A DNA stretch of 64,000 bases, from NCBI GenBank assembly GCA_049585815.1, contig JBAVAR010000155.1, forward strand, positions 46,852-110,851, in the 5' to 3' direction. The translations under genes and the position numbers were made by a program. The stretch is from DATLSM01 sp049585815 (GTDB lineage: Bacteria > Actinomycetota > Thermoleophilia > Solirubrobacterales > 70-9). Of the stretch, positions 42,387-50,680 are shown piece after piece (the stretch's first letter is position 1; each line of letters begins with the position of its first letter). The notes below the pieces were generated by a model. That model worked only from the letters and a program-made list of their open reading frames with translations, did no database searches and was not told the DNA's origin.

Positions 42387-42681
42387 TCAGGGGAGCGCTC
42401 TGGCGCAGGCCGCAGTAAGGGCAGTCGCTGACGTCGACCCCGATCAGCTGGTCGCAGCGGCGGCATGCGCGGAGGTACTCCGGCGCTCGCGGCAGGGCCG
42501 AGTCTGAGGGGGCTAGCGGCAGCACCCGCGCCACCGGCTCCATCTCCTCTCCGGTCTCCCGGTCGACGTAGACGATTCCCGGCTCGGCATGGGCCAGCGC
42601 CTCACGGCCGGAGGCCGGGGCCCGCATCCGGTAGAGCTGTCTCGCGTTCACGGCCACGAAGACTAATAGCTTGGGCGGCAC
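42373..42681 (-). CDS. Zinc-ribbon protein, ~102 residues or shorter
   Basis: A small protein with a C-terminal zinc ribbon of two CxxC pairs (ACRRCDQLIG ... DCPYCGLRQ). The rest contains IVYVDRETGEEMEPVARVLPL and has no enzymatic motif. GTG 42681 is the longest start. A TATTAG -10 nearby would favour a GTG a few codons further in (MAVNARQL). It is divergent from the downstream glycosyltransferase, whose promoter region overlaps its own. Function unknown; possibly nucleic-acid or protein binding. Confidence 0.7.
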   Translation of the reverse strand: MPPKLLVFVAVNARQLYRMRAPASGREALAHAEPGIVYVDRETGEEMEPVARVLPLAPSDSALPRAPEYLRACRRCDQLIGVDVSDCPYCGLRQSAPLIRAF

Positions 42682-42683
42682 CG

Positions 42684-44030
42684 ATGCGCGTTCTCATTTT
42701 TCATGGCTACATGCTGCGCGGCACCGGCAGCAATATCTACAACGCCAACCTCGCCCGCGCCCTCGCCTGCCTCGGGCACGAGGTCCACCTGCTCTGCCAG
42801 GAGCGCGAGGTCGAGCTCGAGGGCGTGCAGATCCACAATCCTGACATCGGCGGCCTGCTGCCGGTCTATGTGAAAGACCCCTACGAGGGCTTCGAGGTAA
42901 AGGCCTTCCCCGAGCTGACCGACGCCGAGCTCGGTCGCTATCTCGCCGCCAACGTCGAGGCGGTGAGGGCGGTCGCCGCCGAGGCCGGGGGAATCGAGGC
43001 GGCCATCGCCAACCACCTGATCATGGGCCCCGCGGTCCTCGCCCGCGCCGATATAGCCCCCTTCGCCGCCAAGATCCATGGCTCGGCCCTCGAGTACACG
43101 GTCAAGCCAAACCCTCGCTTCCTCCCCTACGCCCGCGAGGGCATCGAGGCCGCATCGGGGGTGCTTGTCGGTTCAGGGCACACCGCCGAATCGCTGTGGT
43201 CAACGCTTGGAGATGTTCGGGGCCTGGAGGCGAAGACCCGGCTCGGGCCGCCCGGAGTCGATCTGGAGGAGTTCCAGCCGCGGTGCGCCGACCAGTACCC
43301 GCGGAGGATCGTCTTCGTGGGGAAGCTGATCGCCTCGAAGGGGGTTGACCTGCTGCTCGCAGCGTGGCCGTTGCTCAGAGCCGCCCACCCCGACCTCCTG
43401 CTCCAGATTGCGGGTTTCGGCGAGTTCGAGGAAGGATTGCGGGCTCTGTGGGGGGCACTTGAAGCAGGGGACCTCTCTGGTGCCCTTGAGATCGCCCGTT
43501 CTGGCCGGGCCCTGGAAGGTGGGAAGGAGGAGCCGCTGAAGATCCTCACCCAGTTTTTGGCGCATCCGCCGGCGGGCTATGCCCAGGCGGGGAGGGATGC
43601 CGGCGGTTCGGTCGAGTTCATCGGGCGCCTGGAGCACGAGCAGGTCGCCGGGCTGTTGCCCGGGGCTGCGGCATTGGTGATGCCGAGCACCTTCCCGGAG
43701 GCTTTCGGGATGGTCCTCGCCGAGGCGGCCGCTTGCGGTGTGCTGCCGATCTCGGCAGGGCATTCGGGCATGTGGGAGGTCTCCCGGGAGCTGGCGGCGG
43801 CGTTGGCGCCCCCGGTCGCCGAACTGCTCTCCTTCCCGGTCAGGGCGGGCGCGATCGAGGCGATTGCCGACCGCCTCGATCGCTGGCTGGCGCTACCTGA
43901 GAGTGAGAGGGAGCCTGTCCGAGAGGCGCTGGTGGCCACCGCTAGTCGATTGTGGAGCTGGGAGGGAGTGGCACGAGGAACGCTCGCCGCCGCGGCCGGA
44001 AGATTGGACGAGCTGGCGGCGCCCGGATAG
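42684..44030 (+). CDS. GT4-family glycosyltransferase
   Basis: A 448-residue GT-B transferase. The N-terminus is MRVLIFHGYMLRGTGSNIYNANLARAL, with the glycine-rich acceptor loop GTGSN. The donor site has FVGKLIASKGVDLLL and the E-x7-E motif in PEAFGMVLAEAA. An insertion of ~50 residues (EALEAGDLSGALEIARSGRALEGG region) separates the two. The sugar and acceptor cannot be deduced. The ATG at 42684 begins family similarity; the upstream open frame lies antisense to the zinc-ribbon gene. It is followed by the cox cluster 68 bp away. Confidence 0.9.
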   Translation: MRVLIFHGYMLRGTGSNIYNANLARALACLGHEVHLLCQEREVELEGVQIHNPDIGGLLPVYVKDPYEGFEVKAFPELTDAELGRYLAANVEAVRAVAAEAGGIEAAIANHLIMGPAVLARADIAPFAAKIHGSALEYTVKPNPRFLPYAREGIEAASGVLVGSGHTAESLWSTLGDVRGLEAKTRLGPPGVDLEEFQPRCADQYPRRIVFVGKLIASKGVDLLLAAWPLLRAAHPDLLLQIAGFGEFEEGLRALWGALEAGDLSGALEIARSGRALEGGKEEPLKILTQFLAHPPAGYAQAGRDAGGSVEFIGRLEHEQVAGLLPGAAALVMPSTFPEAFGMVLAEAAACGVLPISAGHSGMWEVSRELAAALAPPVAELLSFPVRAGAIEAIADRLDRWLALPESEREPVREALVATASRLWSWEGVARGTLAAAAGRLDELAAPG

Positions 44031-44079
44031 CTCGTGCCGAGCGTCATTTGGGCCTCAAAGCCTCCCGCCGAAGCTTCAA

Positions 44080-44085
44080 TAGAAT
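44080..44085 (+). promoter_or_regulatory. -10 element (TAGAAT) of the cox operon
   Basis: TAGAAT lies 12 bases before the coxB ATG. The following GCCGCG resembles that after the TAGAAT element of the second coxB-like gene (55654-55659, minus strand), which suggests related promoters. Confidence 0.4.
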
Positions 44086-44097
44086 GCCGCGGCGCTC

Positions 44098-44889
44098 ATG
44101 TACGGCCGCCTGCCGATAGTCAAGATGCTCGCCGCGACGATTGCGATGGCCGCGGCGATCTCGGCGGTGATGCTCTCGATCAACTGGAACGGCCAGGAGG
44201 CTTCCACCGCGGCCCCCAAGATCGACGACCTCCTCAACATCATGATCGTGCTCTCGTCGATCGTCTTCTCGCTGGTCGTCGTGATGTTGTTCTACGCGCT
44301 GTGGAAATTCAAAGCCAAACCCGGCGATGAATCCGATGGCGAGCCGATCCACGGCAACACGCGGCTGGAGGTCGCCTGGACCCTGATCCCGACGATCATC
44401 GTCCTCTTCGGCGGGGCCTATAGCTGGAAGGTGCTGAACGAAATCGAACAGCGGGGCAAGGACCCGATGACTGTCGACGTCTTCTCCCAGCAATACGCCT
44501 GGAGCTTCGGCTACCCGGGCAAGAGGGACGTCTGGTCACCGGGCGAACTGCGGGTACCGGTCAACCGCCAGATCGTCTTCAGGATGCACTCTCAGGACGT
44601 GATTCACTCCTTCTGGGTGCCCGAGTGGAGAATCAAGAAAGACAACGTGCCCGGAATCACGACGACGGCTGTGATCACGCCCGACCGGATCGGTACCTAC
44701 CAGTTGATCTGCACCCAGCTCTGCGGCTTCGGTCACTCCACGATGCGGGCCAAAGTCGTGGTCGAGTCGCCGGCCGGATTCCGGAAATGGGTCTCGGGCC
44801 TCAAGGAGAAGGTTCCGCCCTCCTACCAGGAATCTGTCAGGCAGGACACAGAAACGAACCCGCCGCCGCTGACGGCGGGAGGGGCATAA
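44098..44889 (+). CDS. coxB: Cytochrome c oxidase subunit II (CuA present)
   Basis: A 263-residue subunit II that accepts electrons from cytochrome c. Membrane segments lie at ~8-28, 48-70 and 90-112, and the cupredoxin domain follows. The CuA site is complete: His170 (DVIHSF), Cys205, Cys209, His213 and Met216 (CTQLCGFGHSTM). The conserved aromatic QQYAWSFGYP patch for electron entry is at ~131-140. There is no lipoprotein cysteine at the N-terminus. It is the first gene of coxB-coxA-usp-coxC. Confidence 0.96.
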   Translation: MYGRLPIVKMLAATIAMAAAISAVMLSINWNGQEASTAAPKIDDLLNIMIVLSSIVFSLVVVMLFYALWKFKAKPGDESDGEPIHGNTRLEVAWTLIPTIIVLFGGAYSWKVLNEIEQRGKDPMTVDVFSQQYAWSFGYPGKRDVWSPGELRVPVNRQIVFRMHSQDVIHSFWVPEWRIKKDNVPGITTTAVITPDRIGTYQLICTQLCGFGHSTMRAKVVVESPAGFRKWVSGLKEKVPPSYQESVRQDTETNPPPLTAGGA

Positions 44890-44902
44890 TGGAGGCGATC
44901 TG

Positions 44903-46807
44903 ATGGCGGCTGCGATCAAGCGACCGGGGTGGGTTCGGGGGGCGATCGGCGCCGTGCTCGCCGGAGCGTTCGGCTTTGGCTTGGTCATCTCATTGCGGGC
45001 GATCTCCGGCCTGCCCATTTACCAGACCGAGCAGACCGGCTATCCGCAGGTGATTGTTCCCCTGATCACCTCGCCGCTTGGCTTCCTTCTCGGCTTCGGC
45101 TGCTTTGACTACTGGCTGCGATGGGCGGTCGGGATGCCAACCATTCCCGACGATCACTCCCAGCACGGGGCCAAGAGCTGGCGTGATTACTTCCGCTTCA
45201 ACACCGATCACAAGGTGATCGGCATTCAGTACATCTGCAACAGCTTCTTCTTCTTCTTCGTGGGGGGGCTGCTGGCGGAGCTGATGCGGGCTCAGTTGGC
45301 GCAGCCGGGCAACCAGATCGTCGACCCCAGTACCTTCAACAGCCTTTTCTCGACGCACGCGGTGCTGATGATCTTCGTATTCGTGATCCCGGTCTTCGCC
45401 GGGATTGCCAACTACGTGCTGCCGCTGATGATCGGCGCTCCGGATATGGCATTCCCGCGCCTCAACGCGCTCAGCTTCTGGATGCTGCCGATCGCTGGGC
45501 TGCTCTTCGTCGGCAGCTTCCTGGCCCCCGGCGGGGCCTTTGATGCCGGCTGGACGGGCTACGCTCCGCTCTCGACCGGCGCGCCGCTCGGCCAGTCATT
45601 CTTCAACCTCGGCGTGCAGTTCGCGGGCGCCTCCTCGATCGCGACGGCGCTCAACTTCCTGGTCACGATCATCACCATGCGCGCGCCGGGGATGAACTTC
45701 TGGCGGATGCCGCTGCTGGTCTGGGCGAACCTCTCAACCTCGCTGCTGGTGGTCGCCGCGACGCCATTCATCGCCGGGGTGCAGTTCATGGTCCTCTTCG
45801 ACCGCCTCCTTCACACCAACTTCTTCCAGTTCACCGGTGGCGGCGACGTGATCAGCTACCAGCACATCTTCTGGTTCTATTCCCACCCAGCCGTCTACAT
45901 CATGATGCTGCCCGGCTTCGGGATCATCAGCGAGGTCATATCCACCCATGCCCGAAAGCCGATATTCGGCTACCGGCTAATGGCGCTGGCGCTGCTCGGC
46001 ATCGTCGTGCTCAGCTATTCGGTATGGGCGCATCATATGTTCGTTGCCGGGATGTTCAGTTGGCTGCGGGTGCCGATGATGTTCACCACCCTGCTGATTG
46101 CGGTGCCGACCGGGATCAAGATCTTCTCCTGGCTGGGAACCCTTTACTTCGGCAAGATCCATACCTACTCGACCGCGATGATGTTTGCGCTTGCCTTCAT
46201 CGTCACCTTTACGATTGGAGGCATCAGCGGGGTGATGCTCGGCATGGTGCCGATCGACATCCACGTTTCCCAGACGTACTTCATCGTTGCCCACATCCAC
46301 TTTGTCTTGTTCGGCGGCTCGGTCTTCACGATCTTTGCCGGCATCTACCACTGGTTCCCCAAGATGACAGGGCGGATGTATGACGAGAGGCTTGGTCGCG
46401 TCCACTTCTGGGGCACGCTGGTCTGCACCTGGGGGACCTTCCTCCCGATGCACTGGATCGGGATGGACGGGATGCCGCGCCGGGTCGCCACCTACGCCGC
46501 CCAGTTCGGCGACTGGAACCTGCTGATCAGCTGCTTCGCCTTCCTCCTGGGAATCTTCCAGCTCGTCTTCCTCTACAACATGATCGTCAGTTGGCGCTTT
46601 GGTCCCCGCGCTGTCGCCAATCCCTGGCGGGCGAACTCGATCGAGTGGCAGGTGTCCTCACCGCCGCCGATCTTCAATTTCGACGAGATCCCACGTGTGG
46701 TCGGCGGTCCCTACGAGTATGGCGTGCCGGGGGCCCGGCACGCGATCATGGGCGGCGAAGGGGCTGAGGCTCCCGCGACACAGCCGAGCGTGGTGGGGAG
46801 CACGTGA
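44903..46807 (+). CDS. coxA: Cytochrome c oxidase subunit I, A2 type
   Basis: A 634-residue catalytic subunit. All ligands are present: His152 and His466 (heme a), His464 (heme a3), and CuB His328, His377, His378, with the cross-linked Tyr332. The helix VI motif is YSHPAVY rather than the Glu-containing GHPEVY, which marks the A2 subtype. The VPTGIKIFSW K-channel lysine is present. Two extra N-terminal membrane segments (~13-30, 50-75) precede the conserved core, probably the usual fused small-subunit helices. The ATG at 44903 follows a GGAGG site. Confidence 0.97.
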   Translation: MAAAIKRPGWVRGAIGAVLAGAFGFGLVISLRAISGLPIYQTEQTGYPQVIVPLITSPLGFLLGFGCFDYWLRWAVGMPTIPDDHSQHGAKSWRDYFRFNTDHKVIGIQYICNSFFFFFVGGLLAELMRAQLAQPGNQIVDPSTFNSLFSTHAVLMIFVFVIPVFAGIANYVLPLMIGAPDMAFPRLNALSFWMLPIAGLLFVGSFLAPGGAFDAGWTGYAPLSTGAPLGQSFFNLGVQFAGASSIATALNFLVTIITMRAPGMNFWRMPLLVWANLSTSLLVVAATPFIAGVQFMVLFDRLLHTNFFQFTGGGDVISYQHIFWFYSHPAVYIMMLPGFGIISEVISTHARKPIFGYRLMALALLGIVVLSYSVWAHHMFVAGMFSWLRVPMMFTTLLIAVPTGIKIFSWLGTLYFGKIHTYSTAMMFALAFIVTFTIGGISGVMLGMVPIDIHVSQTYFIVAHIHFVLFGGSVFTIFAGIYHWFPKMTGRMYDERLGRVHFWGTLVCTWGTFLPMHWIGMDGMPRRVATYAAQFGDWNLLISCFAFLLGIFQLVFLYNMIVSWRFGPRAVANPWRANSIEWQVSSPPPIFNFDEIPRVVGGPYEYGVPGARHAIMGGEGAEAPATQPSVVGST

Positions 46808-47679
46808 GCGAGCGGATCGAGGATCGGCCGCTGCTGGTCTTTCTCAACGAGGTGGCGGGCGGGCGCAAGCTGCTCGCCGCCGTGCGAGAGCGAGCCGAGC
46901 GGGTCCCCTATGTCGCCGTCGCGGCCCCCCAGAATCAGCCGGCGGTCGGCCAATTGATCGATTCAGGGGAGCTGCGCGACGCCGCCCGAGCGCGGGTCGA
47001 GGTGACGATGGCGGTGCTCTCGGAGTTCGGGATAGGCTCGGTCGGAGAGGTGATGGACCCGCATCCGGCGCTGGCCCTGGACGACGCGGTGCGAGCCCAC
47101 GAGCCGCGCGAGGTGCTGCTCTCCTGCATGCCGGAGACTCGCTTTGGGTTTACCCGCAAGGACCTGGTCGAGTGGGCGAGAGATCGTTTTGAACCCGAGA
47201 CCGCGGTAACCCACATACCGGTGCGGATCGAGGACGACTCGATCCGCTGGGACGTGATCCACACACTGGTGGTCGCCACCAAGACGGTGGCCACCCCCGA
47301 TCTTGTCAATCGCCTCAAGGAGCGGGCGGCGGAGCGCCCTCACCGCTACACGATCATCTGCCCACGCTCTGAGGATGTTGCCGAGTCCCAGGTTGTCCGC
47401 GACCTAGCCGCGACGATGGCCGAGCTCTACCGTGCCGACGTCGACGCGACCGGACAACCGATGAGTCCCGATCCCTTCCACGCCGTCAAGAACGCGATCG
47501 AGCACTACCGGATCGACGAGATCCTGATCTCGACCTTTGCCGGCGAGGGTTCGCGCTGGCTTGATCATGGCCTCATCGGTCGCGTGCGTGAGATCACCGA
47601 GAAGCCGGTCGAGCACATCGAGGTGGGCCGTCCGGCAACGGTGGTCGCCGCCGCCGTCGCCGAGGGGGAGGCGGGCTAG
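46804..47679 (+). CDS. Tandem Usp-like domain protein within the cox operon
   Basis: A 291-residue soluble protein that looks like two universal-stress-protein-like (HUP fold) units. The first half has an RARVEVTMAVLSEFGIG helix and then REVLLSCMPETRFGFTRKDLVEWARDRF. The second ends with HYRIDEILISTFAGEGSRWLDHGLIGRVREI, the expected Usp C-terminal strand-helix shape. Nucleotide-binding glycines are weak. It overlaps coxA (GTGA) and abuts coxC, so it is co-translated with the oxidase. It may be regulatory or an assembly factor. No close named family is recognised. Confidence 0.7.
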   Translation: MSERIEDRPLLVFLNEVAGGRKLLAAVRERAERVPYVAVAAPQNQPAVGQLIDSGELRDAARARVEVTMAVLSEFGIGSVGEVMDPHPALALDDAVRAHEPREVLLSCMPETRFGFTRKDLVEWARDRFEPETAVTHIPVRIEDDSIRWDVIHTLVVATKTVATPDLVNRLKERAAERPHRYTIICPRSEDVAESQVVRDLAATMAELYRADVDATGQPMSPDPFHAVKNAIEHYRIDEILISTFAGEGSRWLDHGLIGRVREITEKPVEHIEVGRPATVVAAAVAEGEAG

Positions 47680-48306
47680 ATGGAGAGCGCGACCGTCAGG
47701 CTGGGACATGGTCACGCCGAGGAGCACCACGGCCCGCCGGAGGCCAACAAAAGCTCCCGCATCGATCGGCAGACACTTGGGATCCTGCTCTTCATCGTCT
47801 CCGAGGTGATGCTGTTCGGGGCCTTCTTCGCCTCCTACTTTTTCCTGCGGATCGTGGTCAACCCACCCGCCTGGCCGCCGCACCCCTACGAATTGCCAGT
47901 CGCGATCGCCGGCGTCAACACCGCGATCCTGGTCTCCTCGAGCTTCACCGTCCATTACGCCCTGGAGTCGATCCGGCGCGGCAACCGCAACGGGATGAAA
48001 CTCGGCCTGATGCTCACCTGGATGCTCGGCGCCACCTTCCTCTTCATCCAGATCAACGAGTATGTCCACCTCGGCTTCAGTGCGCGCGATCTCTCCTTCG
48101 GCTCGATCTTCTATTGCCTCACCGGCCTGCACGGCGCCCACGTTTTCGTCGGGCTGATGCTGCTCAGCTTCGCCACGATCCGGGCCTTCCGCGGCCACTT
48201 TGGGCCTGATGGCAAGGACCATATGGGGGTTGAGATACCGGGCATCTACTGGCACTTCGTGGACATCATGTGGATCATCGTCTTCACGACGGTCTACGTG
48301 CTCTGA
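47680..48306 (+). CDS. coxC: Cytochrome c oxidase subunit III
   Basis: A 208-residue, five-helix subunit III. Features are the opening NKSSRIDRQTLGILLFIVSEVMLFGAFFASYFFLR (Glu of the EV/ML segment conserved), GLHGAHVFVGLML, and the C-terminal YWHFVDIMWIIVFTTVYVL signature (separate segments). Short forms like this are common in A2-type enzymes. The ATG immediately follows the Usp-like gene stop. Confidence 0.95.
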   Translation: MESATVRLGHGHAEEHHGPPEANKSSRIDRQTLGILLFIVSEVMLFGAFFASYFFLRIVVNPPAWPPHPYELPVAIAGVNTAILVSSSFTVHYALESIRRGNRNGMKLGLMLTWMLGATFLFIQINEYVHLGFSARDLSFGSIFYCLTGLHGAHVFVGLMLLSFATIRAFRGHFGPDGKDHMGVEIPGIYWHFVDIMWIIVFTTVYVL

Positions 48307-48312
48307 GGAGGA

Positions 48313-48336
48313 CCGCCGCGGAACCTCCTGCGGCGG
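48313..48336 (+). promoter_or_regulatory. Hairpin between coxC and the small membrane-protein gene
   Basis: Perfect 7-bp arms CCGCCGC (48313-48319) and GCGGCGG (48330-48336) enclose GGAACCTCCT. The loop's CCTCCT is complementary to AGGAGG just upstream (48306-48311), so two alternative pairings are possible. This might control translation of the next gene or end part of the transcript. Confidence 0.45.
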
Positions 48337-48357
48337 TTGACGGAAAACGGGATTGCG

Positions 48358-48528
48358 ATGCGGATTTCAGAGGAGGCCGTCTTCCGTTGGGTGGTGATCG
48401 TAGGGGTGGCCGCCGCCTCGATCATCGGGCTGACCCTGCTGACGCGGCCGCTGTTCGGGGCGATCTGGGGCGTGGTACTTGTGTTTGCCGGTGCACTCCA
48501 TGCCTACCGCTGGTTGGCGAGCCGCTAG
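48358..48528 (+). CDS. 56-residue membrane protein of the cox cluster
   Basis: MRISEEAVFRWVVIVGVAAA opens a protein with two predicted helices (~10-28 and 33-50), ending HAYRWLASR. It follows coxC and could be a small subunit IV-like component, but no family is recognised. ATG 48358 is preferred; a TTG at 48337 directly after the hairpin would add seven residues. Confidence 0.6.
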   Translation: MRISEEAVFRWVVIVGVAAASIIGLTLLTRPLFGAIWGVVLVFAGALHAYRWLASR

Positions 48529-48840
48529 GGCGGACCCTGAGCCCAAACCTCGCGGCGGCGATCTAACAGTTTGGCCTGCTCTCAGGCGAGTCTGCGGCAG
48601 ATCTGAGCTGGCGCGGCGGCGGATGATGAGGCGGAGCGCGGGTCGACGGTCTCGCCGCCGTCTCGAGAGCGGTGGATCGCGCCGGCGAGGATCTGGGCCC
48701 GGGCCGGCCAAAACGCCGCAGAGGGCCAGTGCGGATTTTCCCGCTCTGAGATCGGCCCAATTAAGCCGGCGGGGGCACCGACCATTTCGATCCAGCCCTC
48801 GATGCCCGCAGCCGCCGTCTGGGGCGGGCTAGGCGGCGAC
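48529..48840. other. 312-bp stretch without a confident gene
   Basis: A minus-strand frame runs from 48582 back into the 3' part of the next gene. Its part outside that gene (for example MVGAPAGLIGPISERENPHW) has no recognisable features. I cannot say whether it is translated. No tRNA, hairpin terminator or repeat stands out. Confidence 0.4.
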
Positions 48841-49611
48841 TCACCCAAGAACCGGTCGGCGAGGACCTCGGAGTTGTATGAGGGCCAGCGTGAGGGCAAT
48901 CGGGACGGTCGCCGGCAGCTCGTCGACCGCGAAGAAAAGCAGATCGAAGCCGAGGGCAAGGATCGCGGCGAGAGCGGCGCCAATCAGCTGCAGACGGCGA
49001 TTGCGGGCCAGCATCGCGCCCAGGGTGGCGGCGATGAAGAGGTCGCCAAAACCCATCGCGGCGGAGCCGAAGGAGACGAACTGAAGCCTCGGTAGGCCGC
49101 CAGGAGAGACCGAGTTCAGCACCGCGTTTGGGCCCTGGAGAAGGTCTGAGGCGACCAGCCAGGTATCGATCACGGCCATCGCGTAGATCCCGAGGCTCAG
49201 CCAGCGGGCGGGAACGACGCAGGCGAGCAGCCAACCGAGGCTGACGCAGGCAAGCGCGTCGAGCGCAAGGACAGCCATCTGCCCGAGCAGGGAGCCCTGC
49301 AGGGCCCAGGCGAGCGCAAAAAGGGGAATGACCGCCGCGGCAAGCGCCGGGTTCCCCCCGCGGATGACGGTGGCCAGAGCGAGTGCTGCGAGGGGCGGGA
49401 CTGCGAAAAGCGCAAGGTATGTCAGCGCCTGCGCCGAGAAGGAGTCGAGCGCGACCACCGCGATCACGACCGCGATCGAGGCCGGAGGCACGAGCGCCCA
49501 CCAGCGGCTGCGAAAGCCAGCCAGGATCGGCTGCACAGCAGGCCGGGGAAGGGCGACCAAGATTGCCTGGACCAGGCTGAGAATGCTGATCGAGAGGGCG
49601 AAGGGCAACAT
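48841..49611 (-). CDS. Multi-pass membrane protein with presenilin/SPP-like GxGD motif
   Basis: A 256-residue protein with about eight or nine hydrophobic helices. It has an Asp in a membrane helix (IYAMAVIDTWLV, Asp149) and then MGFGDLFIAATLGAML (GxGD motif, Asp190). Near the C-terminus is ELPATVPIAL, which resembles the PAL motif of A22 aspartyl proteases. The order and spacing of the three match presenilin/signal-peptide-peptidase proteins. The first motif lacks the Tyr of the usual YD, and the PAL motif is inexact. Identification as an intramembrane protease is therefore a hypothesis. It sits between the cox cluster and ctaA. Confidence 0.6.
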   Translation of the reverse strand: MLPFALSISILSLVQAILVALPRPAVQPILAGFRSRWWALVPPASIAVVIAVVALDSFSAQALTYLALFAVPPLAALALATVIRGGNPALAAAVIPLFALAWALQGSLLGQMAVLALDALACVSLGWLLACVVPARWLSLGIYAMAVIDTWLVASDLLQGPNAVLNSVSPGGLPRLQFVSFGSAAMGFGDLFIAATLGAMLARNRRLQLIGAALAAILALGFDLLFFAVDELPATVPIALTLALIQLRGPRRPVLG

Positions 49612-49665
49612 TTGAGCGATTCGGTGAGCTCTGTCTTAGGTTGGGCTGACAGCGGGTCTCAGCGC

Positions 49666-50637
49666 CTAGGCCTGCACGCTCAGTTCCCCGGCCGCCGGCT
49701 CGCCTGCGGAAATGGCCCTCGCCGCATGTGGCTCGAGCCGCCCCGCGGTCGCGACCGTCCAAAGCATCGCGAGCCAGGTGAAGGTGGCGAGGGCGACGTG
49801 GACCCAGACAAGCTCAGTCGGCAGCTTGGAGTACCACTGCACGCCACCCACGATCCCCTGGAGCGCGAGCAGGCCGATCACAACCGTGAGGGGCCTGAGG
49901 GCACGGCGGTCGCCCCCCGCGCGGCGCAGGAGGAACCAGACCGCGATCGCGGCAAGGCCGAATAAGGCGGCGATCGCCGCGTGACGCTGGACGACCCATT
50001 CCAGCGTCTGCGCGCCCTCAAAGGTGAAGCGGTGGACAATCTGGCCGGCGTGGGCTCCGGCGTGAGGCCCCGAACCAGTCGCGACCGTGCCGGCGGCGAT
50101 TGTCAACTGGCCGAGGGGGATGAGGCCCCGCACCGCCCACACGCCGAGCCGGTCGGTGGAGCGGCGCCGCTCACAGGGCTCATATCGCGAACACCAGGCC
50201 AGGGCGAACGCCGCATCGAGCAGCATCATCGAGACAATGAAGTGGAGCATCACCAACCCCGGCGCGAGGTGGTCCTCGACCACCAAGGCCCCGAGGATCG
50301 CCTGGGCGATCACCCCCAGTGGCAGCAGGGCCCCAAACACCGCCAGGTGCCAGCGGTAGGGCTGGCGGTAGAAGGCCAACACGCTGGCGGCGATCACCGC
50401 GATCCCCACGAACCCGGTCAGCACCCGGTTGCCGTACTCGATCACCGCGTGAGATTCCAGCGGTGGCACTGTCTGTCCGTAGCACTTGGGCCAATCGGGG
50501 CAGCCGAGGCCGGAATCGGTGAGGCGCACGGCGGCGCCGGTAAGGACGATCAGCGAAAGCGCGATAAGGGCGACGAGGGTTACCTGCGCGTAGCGCGCTG
50601 GCGATATCTCGAGGAGCTCTCGGAGGCGCTTCCGCAT
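49666..50637 (-). CDS. ctaA: Heme A synthase (CtaA/COX15)
   Basis: A 323-residue, eight-helix enzyme oxidising the C8 methyl of heme O to make heme A. The first loop motif GAAVRLTDSGLGCPDWPKC carries the conserved Cys pair (CPDWPKC), and the later ALQGIVGGVQWYS and WVHVALA segments are typical. Conserved His residues in HFIVSMMLLD and VVQRHAAIAAL are the heme ligands. It works after CtaB to supply heme A to the oxidase. It lies 43 bp downstream of the cytochrome c gene on the same strand. Confidence 0.95.
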   Translation of the reverse strand: MRKRLRELLEISPARYAQVTLVALIALSLIVLTGAAVRLTDSGLGCPDWPKCYGQTVPPLESHAVIEYGNRVLTGFVGIAVIAASVLAFYRQPYRWHLAVFGALLPLGVIAQAILGALVVEDHLAPGLVMLHFIVSMMLLDAAFALAWCSRYEPCERRRSTDRLGVWAVRGLIPLGQLTIAAGTVATGSGPHAGAHAGQIVHRFTFEGAQTLEWVVQRHAAIAALFGLAAIAVWFLLRRAGGDRRALRPLTVVIGLLALQGIVGGVQWYSKLPTELVWVHVALATFTWLAMLWTVATAGRLEPHAARAISAGEPAAGELSVQA

Positions 50638-50680
50638 CTTCTGCTTGAAGATGATGCCAACGGCCCGGCGGCCGCGAGCC

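Noticed and set aside
48582..48983. Minus-strand frame of 133 codons downstream of the presenilin-like gene
   Set aside because: It overlaps that gene for much of its length, and the free part has no recognised features; kept only as an uncertain stretch.
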